From NCBI RefSeq assembly GCF_025950235.1, contig NZ_JAPDDT010000015.1:62001-126000 (forward strand): 64,000 nucleotides of DNA, in the 5' to 3' direction. How positions within the stretch are numbered: the stretch's first letter is position 1; each line of letters begins with the position of its first letter. A model generated the notes under the pieces. It saw only the letters and a list, made by a program, of their open reading frames with translations. It was not told the DNA's origin and did no database searches. The stretch is from Luteolibacter arcticus (GTDB taxonomy: Bacteria; Verrucomicrobiota; Verrucomicrobiia; Verrucomicrobiales; Akkermansiaceae). Position numbers and translations under genes: made by a program. Below, piece after piece: positions 52,636 to 61,941 of this stretch.

Positions 52636-52713
52636 GATCTTCGGCGGTCTGGTGAGGCGGACCGTGCCCAGCATGAGGTGTCCCTTCAGGACACGCTGGC
52701 TTTGCGCGTTTTT

Positions 52714-52737
52714 CCCGGCACTTCGTGCCGGGCTTTT
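52714..52737 (+). terminator. Rho-independent terminator after pheT
   Basis: CCCGGCAC (52714-52721) pairs perfectly with GTGCCGGG (52725-52732) around TTC, followed by CTTTTA. It lies 78 bp after the pheT stop. A further 7-bp stem TCGTCCC/GGGACGA (52743-52760) follows. Confidence 0.88.
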
Positions 52738-52780
52738 ATGAGTCGTCCCGATTGGGACGAAGAGAAATGCGGGGTCCTTG

Positions 52781-52822
52781 GTGGCCGCGCTGACCGGCGA
52801 CCTGCCGGTCAGCCAGCGATAA
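52781..52822 (+). pseudogene. Relic of a second pheT 3' end
   Basis: In frame this reads VAALTGDLPVSQR and stop, against VTALTGGLPVSQR and stop at the end of intact pheT. Over the last 33 bases 27 match, and most differences are synonymous. No other pheT sequence remains upstream, where the terminator lies. The best explanation is a leftover tail from an older pheT copy. Confidence 0.68.
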
Positions 52823-52828
52823 GAAGGC

Positions 52829-54097
52829 TCAAGTCGACGGCGGCTGCGAGACCAGATCCGCAGCCGTCTTCGCATGCTGCGGATGGAACTGCGGATTCAT
52901 GCTGAGCGCCTTGCTGAAATGGCGCTTGGCGGCGTCGGGGTTCTTGAGTGCTTGCTCGATCATCCCGGCGTGGAACCAGATCTCGGCGTCGGGCGTGTTC
53001 CATTTCATCGCGCGCTGGATCATTCGCTTGGCCTCCTCCGGCTTGCCGGCTTTCAGGAGGCACCAGGCGAGAGTGTCGGTGGTGCCAACGTTCTTGTAGG
53101 TCTCGTAGGAAGCCTGCGCTTCCTTCAGCGCCAGTTCCGGTTGGCGATCCAGGTCGGCAAGGAAACGCGCGAGCTGGGCATTGCCGCTGCCGTGTGAATG
53201 AGCATGGCCATCGTGCTCATGCACCTCGTGAAAGGCGATCACGCGTTCGATCTGCTTCTTTGCCTTCTCCTGATCTCCCGTGAGCTGATAGAGGGTGACC
53301 AAGGCGGCGAGTGCGTCGTGGTTCGGTGTGATCGATGCAGACTTCTCGTAGTGCCCGATGGCCTTCGGGTAATCCTGCTTGGCCGCTGAGATGCGCGCGG
53401 CGATCACCAGCACTCGTGGATTCTCCGGCGCGGCCTCCAGCGCCTTTGTCGAAAGCTGCTCCGCCGACGGCAACGCGCCGGAGTGGAAGTTCATCAGCGC
53501 GAGTTCCGCCCGGCACCATGCGGCGTTTTCAGGGTAGGGCCCGCCGGAATCAATTGCCCGCTGCATCATCGCCATCGCCTGAGTGCCCTTGCCTGTCACC
53601 CACAAGAGATGCGAGGCGCGGCTGAGAGTGGAAAGGTCGGCCCGCGTTGCGAGTGCCGCTTCATAGTGCTCGAAGGCTTCGTCGTAGTTGCCGAGTTCCA
53701 CCGCGCCATCGCCGATCAAGGCATGGGCATCGACGTGCTGTGGATCCTTGGCGAGCACCTTCTCCGCCCACTTCTTGCCGGCGGTGAAATCGTGCTCGGA
53801 GTTCTCCACCCAGGCCATGCCGGCCATCGCGTCGATAGATTCCGGCTGCATGCCGAGAGCTTTTTGGTAGGCGGCTTCGGCGGCGGCAAAGTCGTGCGCC
53901 ACGGAATTGCGCGCCTCTTGCATCAGCGCGTCACCGAGTTTCACCCAAGCCTGCGCACCGGCGCCCTTGAGATTCGCGAGCTTCGTCAGTCGCTCGATCT
54001 CCGGGGAGACGGCCACCGTGGGTTGTTTATCATGATGCTCGTGAGCGAGGGCCGCCGATGCGCAAACCATGGCGGCGAGAAGGAAGTGAGGTTTCAT
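52829..54097 (-). CDS. Exported tetratricopeptide-repeat protein (422 aa)
   Basis: A signal peptide (LLAAMVCASAALAHEHHDK) precedes TPR units across residues about 40-400; repeats such as ADLSTLSRASHLLWVTGKG and NPDAAKRHFSKALSMNP are visible. A His-rich segment (HEVHEHDGHAHSHGSG, about residue 290) could bind metal. It is transcribed 62 bp after the DUF4331 gene, so the two are likely co-expressed in the periplasm. TPR proteins usually scaffold complexes; the partner may be the DUF4331 protein. Confidence 0.87.
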   Translation of the reverse strand: MKPHFLLAAMVCASAALAHEHHDKQPTVAVSPEIERLTKLANLKGAGAQAWVKLGDALMQEARNSVAHDFAAAEAAYQKALGMQPESIDAMAGMAWVENSEHDFTAGKKWAEKVLAKDPQHVDAHALIGDGAVELGNYDEAFEHYEAALATRADLSTLSRASHLLWVTGKGTQAMAMMQRAIDSGGPYPENAAWCRAELALMNFHSGALPSAEQLSTKALEAAPENPRVLVIAARISAAKQDYPKAIGHYEKSASITPNHDALAALVTLYQLTGDQEKAKKQIERVIAFHEVHEHDGHAHSHGSGNAQLARFLADLDRQPELALKEAQASYETYKNVGTTDTLAWCLLKAGKPEEAKRMIQRAMKWNTPDAEIWFHAGMIEQALKNPDAAKRHFSKALSMNPQFHPQHAKTAADLVSQPPST

Positions 54098-54159
54098 GGC
54101 GAAGTGAGTGGAAGGGAAAGCCGGCGGCCCGTGTCGGCCGCCGGCTTCATGAGGGCGAC

Positions 54160-55659
54160 TCAGTCGTCGGATGGAGCTTGGCGCTGATCCACTGCCGGGC
54201 CGGCGTGAGGCGTGGCGAGGTAAGGGAAGACCTGATTGTAGATCTGGTCATTCGCCGAGACATTGTCGCCGACCACGGTGATCGAGGTGTAGGCCGGTCC
54301 GCTGGCGACGGCGGAGAGCGCGATGTCCACCACGTCGTCGCCGACGCGGCGACCATTCGGCCAACCACCGGTATCGCCGCCGATGACGCTGAGGCGATTG
54401 AAGCCGGCTTGTCCGGGCAGCTTCACTGGATCTGTGGTGGTATCGACGCGCAGCACATCCGGAATGAAGACCGCCGCGAGGTCGGTGCGACCGGTGGTGG
54501 CGAGCGGTCCATCACCTTCAGGGTCGGCGAAGAGCACGGCATTGATCAGGAAGGCGACCTCGGGGTTCTCCGCGTAGGTCTTGAAGGCGGTGGCATCGTT
54601 CACGGGCGAGGTGCGGTTGTAGACGTCCTTGCCGCGCAGGGCGACGAGCACTTCATTGAAGAGCGGATTGCCAAGGCGATTCACCTGCACCCACTTGCCG
54701 GAGTGCTTGGGGTCCTTTTTCGCGCTGAGCATGGTCATCGCCTGGCGACTGACCGAGGCATAAACCCCCACTCCAGACTGCGCGCCGAGGAAAGGATTGG
54801 TGAAGGCCACGGCCTCCAACTGCGTCAGCGGGATCTGGATCGCGTAGCTGAGGACGTTGAAGCCCTTGAAGCCGTCAACGCCGCCGCCATCCTGGCCGAG
54901 GCCGTTACCGCTGTCGTTCCCGATGATGCGCGGGTCGAGGAAGTCGAAGATGCCGGGGGTGTCGGCGTAGAAGCCGTCTTCGCGAGGGCCGGCCCAGGCG
55001 ACAATGCCATTGCCCAGCTGGGTGACGGCCTGCTTGGTCAATGAATCGAGCCCGGCGAAATCGACGGCTCCGGAGACGGCCTTCCCGTCGGGACCGTTGT
55101 AGGCCGGCGTGGTGCGCGCGCCGACATTGGGTGGCGACACGGGCAGGTCGGCGGACTCGAACTGCTCTTTCAGGACCTTCGATTTCCCCTTCATCGCGCT
55201 TTCGGTGAAGACGTAGGTCTGCGTGAAGTTCTGCTTTCCGTCGCCGATCGTGGTGATGGGGCCGACTTCGGTGCCGCGGCCGTAGGACAGGATCGTATCC
55301 GGGTTTTTGACGTCGGTGATCTTCGAGAAGACGAAGTCGAAGCGCCGCGTCTCCTGCCCGGTGACGGGATTGGTGAGGTGAATGCTGTAGCGGGCGTTAT
55401 CGGCGAAGCGCTCATAGATCACGCCGTCACCGGGCTCCGAGAAGGGGCGGACGGAAACGAGGACGTTGAGCACTTTCACTGCCGGGTTGTCATACTTCGT
55501 GCCGATGAAGGCGTACAGGTCGGTCAGGTTGGCCTGGGGGTCCTGTTTGATGAGCGGGGCGTCGCTGTGGCTGGAGGCGTGGGCGACGATCGGGCAGGCA
55601 AGGGCCGTGCAGAAAACAGGCGTGATGCGCCATAGGGAACGCAATGGAATGGTCTTCAT
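54160..55659 (-). CDS. DUF4331-family exported protein (499 aa)
   Basis: A signal peptide (FCTALACPIVAHAS) is followed by HSDAPLIKQDPQANLTDLYAFIG, which is the DUF4331 signature, and by the beta-rich body with PGDGVIYERFADNARYSIHL and FDFVFSK. DUF4331 proteins are secreted and have no established function. The next gene downstream (TPR) has similar export, a pairing that suggests a joint role. TTG 55668 is a possible longer start; ATG 55659 is preferred. Confidence 0.88.
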   Translation of the reverse strand: MKTIPLRSLWRITPVFCTALACPIVAHASSHSDAPLIKQDPQANLTDLYAFIGTKYDNPAVKVLNVLVSVRPFSEPGDGVIYERFADNARYSIHLTNPVTGQETRRFDFVFSKITDVKNPDTILSYGRGTEVGPITTIGDGKQNFTQTYVFTESAMKGKSKVLKEQFESADLPVSPPNVGARTTPAYNGPDGKAVSGAVDFAGLDSLTKQAVTQLGNGIVAWAGPREDGFYADTPGIFDFLDPRIIGNDSGNGLGQDGGGVDGFKGFNVLSYAIQIPLTQLEAVAFTNPFLGAQSGVGVYASVSRQAMTMLSAKKDPKHSGKWVQVNRLGNPLFNEVLVALRGKDVYNRTSPVNDATAFKTYAENPEVAFLINAVLFADPEGDGPLATTGRTDLAAVFIPDVLRVDTTTDPVKLPGQAGFNRLSVIGGDTGGWPNGRRVGDDVVDIALSAVASGPAYTSITVVGDNVSANDQIYNQVFPYLATPHAGPAVDQRQAPSDD

Positions 55660-55905
55660 GGTGTGCAAGCAGTTCTAGGTTTTAGACGGCTCGTGAAATG
55701 AGCCGCACCCCCAGCCATGGCGCTGCACGCGAGCCGAGTCGAAGGACACACGGACTCGAAATCGAATGGGGGTATGGGCCGAAAGGGAGGATTGGAGGCC
55801 CGCGGCGGTGCTGTTAGCCCGTATTTCAAACGGTTAGATGCGCTTGAGCGCCAAGCCCTTGAAGTTTTTTCGGAAGTCCGTAGTTTTTGGGTTCGAACAC
55901 CGTCG

Positions 55906-58386
55906 ATGTCTTTATTTCGCCCTCTACGGAATTCCTCCCCCATTCCCTCACTCCCCTTGATCCGAGCCCTGAGCGCGGTTTCCTCGGTCGCCTTGGCGAC
56001 TGCGGCGACCGGCCCGGTGACCGTCCGCGTCACCGATTGGGCTTCGATGCCGTTTTCTGGAAACGTGACCACAGGCTCCGGCAATCCGGGGTACATGGCG
56101 CGGATCAATTTCACCAAGGAAGAACCTGGCGGCACGGGCCGGATGTGGACCTGCGACTTGAATGGCAACCTCCACATCTTCTCGCGAGGCGGCACCCCCG
56201 CGAACCGCACGGCGGAGCTGCTGACGCAGGCGAGGAACCGCAGCGCCTATCTCGACTTCAACGGTCGCTCGGCCACCACCGACACCGCGGAAAAAGTCAA
56301 CATCCCGAACTCAACCGGCACCTCGACCAGTCAGGCCGCGCCGAACGGATTGTTCCCGCTCTTCACGAAGAAGCAGGGTTACGCCAATGGCCTGGTCACC
56401 TTCGAGTTCGACCCCGGCTACGCGACCAACGGCAAGTTCTACACGATCCACATTGAAACCATCAGCGCGGATGACGATGACGCGCGGTTGCCGGTGAAGA
56501 CGAAGTTTCCCGGCTTCAATACCACTGGCTATACCTATACGGACGTCATCAACCCGGCCGGCAGCCCTACCCGCCAAGGGGTGCTGATCGAATGGACCGA
56601 CACGGACCGGGGCAACCTCACCTTCGAAGGCACGGCCCGGGAGCTGCTGCGGATCGGGTTCAATTCGCACATCCATCCCTTGGGCGACATCGCCTTCGAT
56701 CCCACGGCGGAGCCCGGCGATCCGGAGTGGGGTGTGATGTACCTGGCGTGCGGTGACGGTGGGGCGGGGGAGTCAAATATTGCGAACGACGACGGCATTC
56801 CGGCGCTGTCTCCCGGCGATCGTCACTACAGTCCGCAGCGGCTGGACAGCTTGGTCGGGAAGATTCTCCGCATCGTTCCCGATCTCACGCAGCACACGGA
56901 TAGCAGCAGCGTTTCCGACAACGAGCGCTACCGCATTCCGAACGACAATCCCTTTGCCGACAGCACTTCCTATCCCGGTGCCCGCAAGGAGGTCTGGACG
57001 CTCGGCCATCGCAATCCACATCGCTTTCTCTGGTACGTCCCGCAGGCAAATCCTGCCGCGCGAAAGCTGCTCGTCACCGAGATCGGCCTCAAGGCGTGGG
57101 AGGAAGTCAACCTGCTGAAGCGCGGGGGGAACTACGGCTACGCCGAGCGCGAAGGCCCCCAGCGACTGATCATCTCCACCAACAGCGGCATCCACCAAAC
57201 GACCGGCGCGCTGCCGTCGCCGGATACGCTGCCAATCCAGCTCACTGCGAACAGCTTCGCGCCGGGCGATGTGGTGCCGGAGTATCCCGTGATCGCCTAC
57301 CCGCACACCGCGGCCTTTGGCGATGCGATCTCGAGTGGCTTCTTCTACCGCGGCACCGCCATACCGGGGCTTCAGGGGAAATTCGTTTTCGCCGACATCA
57401 CCACCGGCCGGTTGTGGTGCAGCGAGTGGACCGATATGGTCGAGGCCGATGACGGCGATCCTGCGACCCTTGCCGGCATGCAGCCGGTCACGCTGGTGTG
57501 GGACAATCCGAACGACAGTCCCGATGCGGGCCTGAAGGCCTACGACCGCTTTTTCGAGATCGTGGAGGCCGGCTATGATTTCCGCGGCGGCGTGGACGCC
57601 GACCTGCCCGGTGGTGCCACCATCTCCGGCACTGGCCGTGCCGACATTCGCCTGGCTGTCGATGCGGCCGGTGAACTCTACGTGACCAGCAAGAGCGATG
57701 GCGTGATCCGCAGCCTCGGGATCGTGGCTCCGCCAGTCCTCACCACCCAACCGGTGGACAAATGGATCTCCGTCGGGTCGGATGCCGACTTCACCGTGGT
57801 TGCCACCAGCAGCCCGGCTCCGTCCTATCGCTGGCAGCGCCTGGCTTCCGGTAGCAACACATGGCAGAATCTCTCGGAAGACTCCGTGTGCAGTGGCACC
57901 GGCACCGCCTCGCTGCACGTGGAAAGTCCCGGCAAGGAGCGCTCCGGCGACCTCTACCGCTGCGTCGTCACCTGCACCGGCGCGGAGGCCGTCTCCTCTG
58001 CCGCCATGCTGGAGATGAAGGTGGTGCCGACGTCGTGGCTCGATGACTACTTCGACTCAAATGAACGCGCCAAGCGCGAGATCGCCGGTGATCTGTCCGA
58101 TCCCGATAAGGACGGCATCGTGAACCTGCTGGAATATGCCTTCGGCTTCGACCCGGAGAAAAACTCGTCGGCGTTGCTGCCGAAGATCGGCAAGAGCGGG
58201 ACGAACGCGACCCTGAGCTTTCCCGCGCCACGCTCCACATCCTTTGTGACCTACAGCGTGGAAGCGAGTAGCGACCTGCTGTCGTGGAGCACCACGGGCG
58301 TGACGATCACGACCAGCAGCGGCATCAAGACCGCACGCTATCCGATGTCTGCGGAGAAGGCATTTTTGAGGATTGTGGTCAGGTGA
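55906..58386 (+). CDS. Exported sugar-dehydrogenase-like beta-propeller protein with Ig-like domain (826 aa)
   Basis: ATG 55906 gives a signal peptide (SAVSSVALATAAT). Residues about 40-600 resemble soluble aldose sugar dehydrogenase (sGDH/PQQ-type) propellers: GDIAFDP, VWTLGHRNPHRF and WEEVNLLKRGGNYGYAEREGP, the last two containing the expected His and Arg/Asn region. An Ig-like domain follows at about 611-705 (QPVDKWISVGSDADFTV). The C-terminus (about 710-826) has DPDKDGIVNLLEYAFGFDP, shared with the 38017 product. PQQ binding is inferred from family only. The start at 55717 is rejected because it would bury the signal. Confidence 0.85.
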   Translation: MSLFRPLRNSSPIPSLPLIRALSAVSSVALATAATGPVTVRVTDWASMPFSGNVTTGSGNPGYMARINFTKEEPGGTGRMWTCDLNGNLHIFSRGGTPANRTAELLTQARNRSAYLDFNGRSATTDTAEKVNIPNSTGTSTSQAAPNGLFPLFTKKQGYANGLVTFEFDPGYATNGKFYTIHIETISADDDDARLPVKTKFPGFNTTGYTYTDVINPAGSPTRQGVLIEWTDTDRGNLTFEGTARELLRIGFNSHIHPLGDIAFDPTAEPGDPEWGVMYLACGDGGAGESNIANDDGIPALSPGDRHYSPQRLDSLVGKILRIVPDLTQHTDSSSVSDNERYRIPNDNPFADSTSYPGARKEVWTLGHRNPHRFLWYVPQANPAARKLLVTEIGLKAWEEVNLLKRGGNYGYAEREGPQRLIISTNSGIHQTTGALPSPDTLPIQLTANSFAPGDVVPEYPVIAYPHTAAFGDAISSGFFYRGTAIPGLQGKFVFADITTGRLWCSEWTDMVEADDGDPATLAGMQPVTLVWDNPNDSPDAGLKAYDRFFEIVEAGYDFRGGVDADLPGGATISGTGRADIRLAVDAAGELYVTSKSDGVIRSLGIVAPPVLTTQPVDKWISVGSDADFTVVATSSPAPSYRWQRLASGSNTWQNLSEDSVCSGTGTASLHVESPGKERSGDLYRCVVTCTGAEAVSSAAMLEMKVVPTSWLDDYFDSNERAKREIAGDLSDPDKDGIVNLLEYAFGFDPEKNSSALLPKIGKSGTNATLSFPAPRSTSFVTYSVEASSDLLSWSTTGVTITTSSGIKTARYPMSAEKAFLRIVVR

Positions 58387-58455
58387 TGCGGAGCGATACC
58401 GGGACTGATGCGGGGCGGGCCGTCATGGGAATCGATCCACAAGGGCTGGATTCCT

Positions 58456-58540
58456 GTGTCGCGACGCGACACCATATTGGTGCTCGTGTTGGTCCGTGGG
58501 TTGAAACCCACGGCTACCATCCTCGACCGCTGCGCGGTCG
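58456..58540. repeat. Multi-hairpin intergenic element
   Basis: There are four consecutive hairpins: GTGTCGCG/CGCGACAC (58456-58472), CACCA/TGGTG (58470-58482), CCGTGGGTT/AACCCACGG (58494-58513) and CGACCGC/GCGGTCG (58524-58540). It lies between convergent genes. A degraded relative may exist near 41465-41525. Confidence 0.72.
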
Positions 58541-58584
58541 TTGAAGGGAGCGGTCGTAAGGTGACGCGGGCGTTGAACGGAGCG

Positions 58585-59289
58585 TTACTCCGGCCACTTG
58601 ATGTCCGGTGCCTTGCCGTGCCAGTAAGGCTGGCGCGGGTCGAAGAGGTTCATGCCGCCGATGATCACGTGGCCGTGCTTGTCGATGGGCTCAGCCTTTG
58701 CCGAGCCGTCGATTCGAAGCACCACGGCTGTCCCTTTGAAGGGCTTGGGGTCGAACTTCCATGTGCCAGGGATAACCGGTACCATCAGCACGGGAGCATA
58801 GGGATCGGAGGAAGAAGTGAGGCCGGCAATGTAGGTGAATGCACACTCGCCCTTCTTCAGGGTATCCGCGCCCAACAGGTCATTGCCCTTGCGCGGAGTC
58901 CCTGCGGTTTTGGCCCAGAAGATCTTCTCGCTCCTGTTGCCGGTCGCGATCAACTGGCGGAACAGTTCGTTGGAACTACTGCTGCCGAGCGCGAGTGTGG
59001 TGCTTGTCGTCGCCTTGACCGCGGTGATGGTCGAGGCATCGGGAAAGGCTCCGTAGTCGTTGCCAAAATCGATCAATGCCAAATTGACCTGCTTGATGTT
59101 GTTGATGGCCTCGGTGCGGTCGGACGCCTTTCGTGATTTGAGGAACAGGGGTGCGCTGAAAACAAAGAGGACGGCCATCAGTCCTGCCAACAAGATCAGG
59201 AGCATCTTGTCCCGTGATCGCTGCGCCTCTGGCCCCGGCGGCGGGGCGGGGGCATCGGGCGGGGGCTGCGGCAGGAGGGCGTTTTCCAT
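58585..59289 (-). CDS. Pilin-like membrane protein, paralogue 1 (234 aa)
   Basis: ATG 59289 matches the starts of the other family members. Order: a Pro-rich cytoplasmic tail (PQPPPDAPAPPPGPEA, residues about 7-22), a transmembrane helix (LLILLAGLMAVLFVFSAPLF), a pilin-like amphipathic helix (EAINNIKQVNLALIDFGNDYG), then a globular domain and the strongly conserved end FDPRQPYWHGKAPDIKWPE. There is no prepilin-peptidase site. The family occurs four times in 5.4 kb. The function is unknown; assembly into surface fibres or an envelope complex is a guess from the fold. Confidence 0.85.
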   Translation of the reverse strand: MENALLPQPPPDAPAPPPGPEAQRSRDKMLLILLAGLMAVLFVFSAPLFLKSRKASDRTEAINNIKQVNLALIDFGNDYGAFPDASTITAVKATTSTTLALGSSSSNELFRQLIATGNRSEKIFWAKTAGTPRKGNDLLGADTLKKGECAFTYIAGLTSSSDPYAPVLMVPVIPGTWKFDPKPFKGTAVVLRIDGSAKAEPIDKHGHVIIGGMNLFDPRQPYWHGKAPDIKWPE

Positions 59290-59380
59290 GGCCTTCTGAA
59301 ACTTTTCTGAAATGTCGCCTGTGCACAAGTCCGCTCAATGGCGGTTGCGTATTCGTACTTTGGGTTGAAAATGGCGAACC

Positions 59381-60226
59381 ATGCCCTTCCAGATCCAAGC
59401 AGAGCTTCACTATCAAGTTCTCCAACGCAGCACCGTGCTGCTCAATGTCCACGCGCTCACCACGGCAAACCAAACGCTTTCTCATGAGTCCTTCCAGATC
59501 ACTCCGGGCGTCATTTGGGAAGAGCTGCCGATCGGCACCGCAGGCGAGAACCGCTACATCCGGCTGGATACCGGTGACGCCCAGCAACTCGACATCACCT
59601 ACTCGGTGACTGCGGAGACGAGTCCCGTGATGATCAGCCACGAGGCTCTGCACGACTTGCCCGTCTCCCAGATCCCGCGCTCCGCGCTAACTTTCCTGTT
59701 TCCCAGCCGCTACTGCCAGTCGGACCGCTTGGGAAAGCTCGCGTGGAAGGAATTCGGCGGCATTCTCCACCCGTATGATCAGGCGGTGGCGATCGCCGAC
59801 TGGATCTTCAACAACATCGACTACCTTTCCGGCAGCACCGATGCCGGCACCTCGGCATTCGATACGGTGACGCAGCGCGCCGGGGTCTGCCGTGACTTCG
59901 CGCACCTCGGCATCGCTTTGTGCCGTGCGCTCTCGATTCCGGCCCGCTACTTCACCGGCTACGCCTGCAACATGCAGCCGCCGGACTTCCACGCCTGCTT
60001 CGAGGCATGCATCGGCAACCGCTGGATCATCTTCGATCCCACCCGGCTCGCCTCGCTCAATGGACTGGTCCGCATCGCCACCGGCCGGGATGCGGCGGAT
60101 GCGTCGGTCGCGACCATCTTCGGCCAGATCGAGCTTACCGGTATCGCGGTTTCGTGCACGTCGCCGGATTTCCAGCCGCTGGGCCCTGACGATTTGGCGG
60201 GGCAAGCCATCGTCCTCGACTCATGA
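59381..60226 (+). CDS. Transglutaminase-like cysteine-protease-fold protein (281 aa)
   Basis: An N-terminal beta domain (about 1-110) is followed by a transglutaminase-like core with Cys in RAGVCRDFAHLG, His in DFHACFEA and Asp in WIIFDPT. This is the bacterial DUF3857/SMc04153-type pattern. It is cytoplasmic by lack of a signal. It overlaps the next gene by 4 bp, and both lie between minus-strand pilin-like genes. The activity could be proteolytic or cross-linking; the substrate is unknown. Confidence 0.9.
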   Translation: MPFQIQAELHYQVLQRSTVLLNVHALTTANQTLSHESFQITPGVIWEELPIGTAGENRYIRLDTGDAQQLDITYSVTAETSPVMISHEALHDLPVSQIPRSALTFLFPSRYCQSDRLGKLAWKEFGGILHPYDQAVAIADWIFNNIDYLSGSTDAGTSAFDTVTQRAGVCRDFAHLGIALCRALSIPARYFTGYACNMQPPDFHACFEACIGNRWIIFDPTRLASLNGLVRIATGRDAADASVATIFGQIELTGIAVSCTSPDFQPLGPDDLAGQAIVLDS

Positions 60227-61119
60227 GCGACAGCCACCTGCTGAGAATCGTCCACCGCACGCACTACCTCTATGCGGAGCCGGTGACCTTCCAGACGCAC
60301 CGGCTGGTCATCCGCCCGCGCGAGGGCCACGACCTGCGGGTGGAGAGCCTGCTGCTGGGGATTACCCCGATGGCGGATGTGGTGTGGACGCGCGACATCT
60401 TCGGCAACTCGGTGGCGCATGCCCACTTCCGCGAGCAGGGCAACGAGCTGAAATTCGATGTGGAGGTGGTGGTGCGGCGCTTCTTCGATCCCGATGCGCC
60501 GCCGCTGATCGAGCATAGCCCGAGTCCCTATCCACTCGAATACGACACGATGGAGCACGGCATCGTGGTGGGCTACCTGACACCGGTCTATCTGGAGGAA
60601 GCCGGGGCGGTGAAGGACTTCATCGGCACGCTGCCGAATCCCGGCGACTTTCCCAGTGCGGAGGCGTTCGTGCTGCGGTTGGCCGAAATCATCCATCAAA
60701 AGATCCGCTACGAGCGCCGCGAGCAGAAGGGGGTGCAAACGCCGGCGACCACGCTCTCGCTCGGCAGCGGCTCCTGCCGGGACGTGGCCACGCTGATGAT
60801 GGAGACGCTGCGCCAGCTCGGGATCGCGGCGCGCTTTGCCAGTGGCTACCTCGATTGCCCGGCGACCCGTGCCGCGCGTGGCTCCACCCATGCGTGGACA
60901 GAGGCATATTTCCCGCAGCTCGGCTGGTATGGCTTTGATCCCACGACCGGCAGGCACTGCGACCACCGGCACATCGTCACCGGCGCGAGCCATCATCCGC
61001 GCGGGGTGATGCCGGTGAGCGGGCGTTACTTCGGGAACACCGGGGCATTCCTCAGCATGAACGTGGCGGTGGAGTTTTCGACGCCGCAGGAGGCCGCGGC
61101 CACGATCCTTGACCGTTAA
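60223..61119 (+). CDS. Transglutaminase-like protein with N-terminal domain (298 aa)
   Basis: Residues 1-90 form the N-terminal region typical of these proteins (RIVHRTHYLYAEPVTFQTH). The core shows the triad: Cys in GSGSCRDVATLMMETLR, His in STHAWTEAYFP and Asp in GWYGFDPTTG. It is distinct in sequence from the preceding paralogue; only the fold matches. The ATGA overlap indicates translational coupling. Pairs of such genes often accompany circularly permuted ATP-grasp and alpha-E proteins, but neither is seen here. Confidence 0.92.
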   Translation: MSDSHLLRIVHRTHYLYAEPVTFQTHRLVIRPREGHDLRVESLLLGITPMADVVWTRDIFGNSVAHAHFREQGNELKFDVEVVVRRFFDPDAPPLIEHSPSPYPLEYDTMEHGIVVGYLTPVYLEEAGAVKDFIGTLPNPGDFPSAEAFVLRLAEIIHQKIRYERREQKGVQTPATTLSLGSGSCRDVATLMMETLRQLGIAARFASGYLDCPATRAARGSTHAWTEAYFPQLGWYGFDPTTGRHCDHRHIVTGASHHPRGVMPVSGRYFGNTGAFLSMNVAVEFSTPQEAAATILDR

Positions 61120-61137
61120 CGCGGCCGGTGAGGGCGG

Positions 61138-61854
61138 CTACTCCGGCCACTTGAGGTCCGCTACCTTGCCATGCCAGTAAGGTAGGCGCGGATCGAAGAG
61201 GGTCATGCCACCTCCGACGCTGACCTCGTGGGTGTCCGACCTGATGGTCTCCATCTTCACCGATCCATCGACGCGCATGATGATCGCTTTGTCGGCGAAG
61301 ACATTGGAATCAAAACGGAAAGTGCCCGGGATCATTGGGGTCATGACGACGGGAGTCCCGGGATCGCTCGAGGTGGAGAGGCCGGCGACGTAGGCGAAGG
61401 AGCACTCGCCTTTTTTCAAGGCATCGGGACCGAGACGGTCGTTCGGTTTGTGCGGGGTGGCCGGTATTTTGGCCCAGAAGATCTTCTCGCTCATCGTCCC
61501 GGCAGCGATCAATTGGCGGAAGTAGTCGTTGGAAGTGGCGGTGCCGAGGGCCAGCGTGGTGTGGGTCCGGGTCTGCACGTCGGCAATCGTGGTGGCATCC
61601 GGAAACTTGCCGTAGTCCGCGTCGAAGTCGATCAACGCGAGGTTGATCTGCCTCATGTTGTTGATGGTCTCCGTTCGGTTAGTATCCTTCTTCGAGCGAA
61701 GAATCAACGGTGCCGAGAGGCCCAAGAGCGCGAGGATGATGATTGATATGCCGCCGGCCCAATAGATCCAGGACATAACGTTCCTGGACCGGATCGCTTC
61801 CGGTCCGGGTGGTGGAGCGGCGGCATCGGGAAGAGGCTGGGGCGGCAGTTCCAT
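61138..61854 (-). CDS. Pilin-like membrane protein, paralogue 2 (238 aa)
   Basis: It has the same architecture as paralogue 1: PQPLPDAAAPPPGPEA tail, hydrophobic helix (IYWAGGISIIILALLGLSA), NNMRQINLALIDFDADYGKFPD helix segment, and C-terminal FDPRLPYWHGKVADLKWPE. The globular middle is the most diverged part. It lies 18 bp from the convergent transglutaminase stop. Like its relatives it has Lys/Arg between the Pro tail and the membrane helix. Confidence 0.85.
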   Translation of the reverse strand: MELPPQPLPDAAAPPPGPEAIRSRNVMSWIYWAGGISIIILALLGLSAPLILRSKKDTNRTETINNMRQINLALIDFDADYGKFPDATTIADVQTRTHTTLALGTATSNDYFRQLIAAGTMSEKIFWAKIPATPHKPNDRLGPDALKKGECSFAYVAGLSTSSDPGTPVVMTPMIPGTFRFDSNVFADKAIIMRVDGSVKMETIRSDTHEVSVGGGMTLFDPRLPYWHGKVADLKWPE

Positions 61855-61941
61855 ACCGATAACATGTGAGGTCCCCGGAGATTCCGCAAGAGTCCGCGTC
61901 GTCCGACACGGGATGTCGAAGGCCGCAGCCTCCGGCGGATG

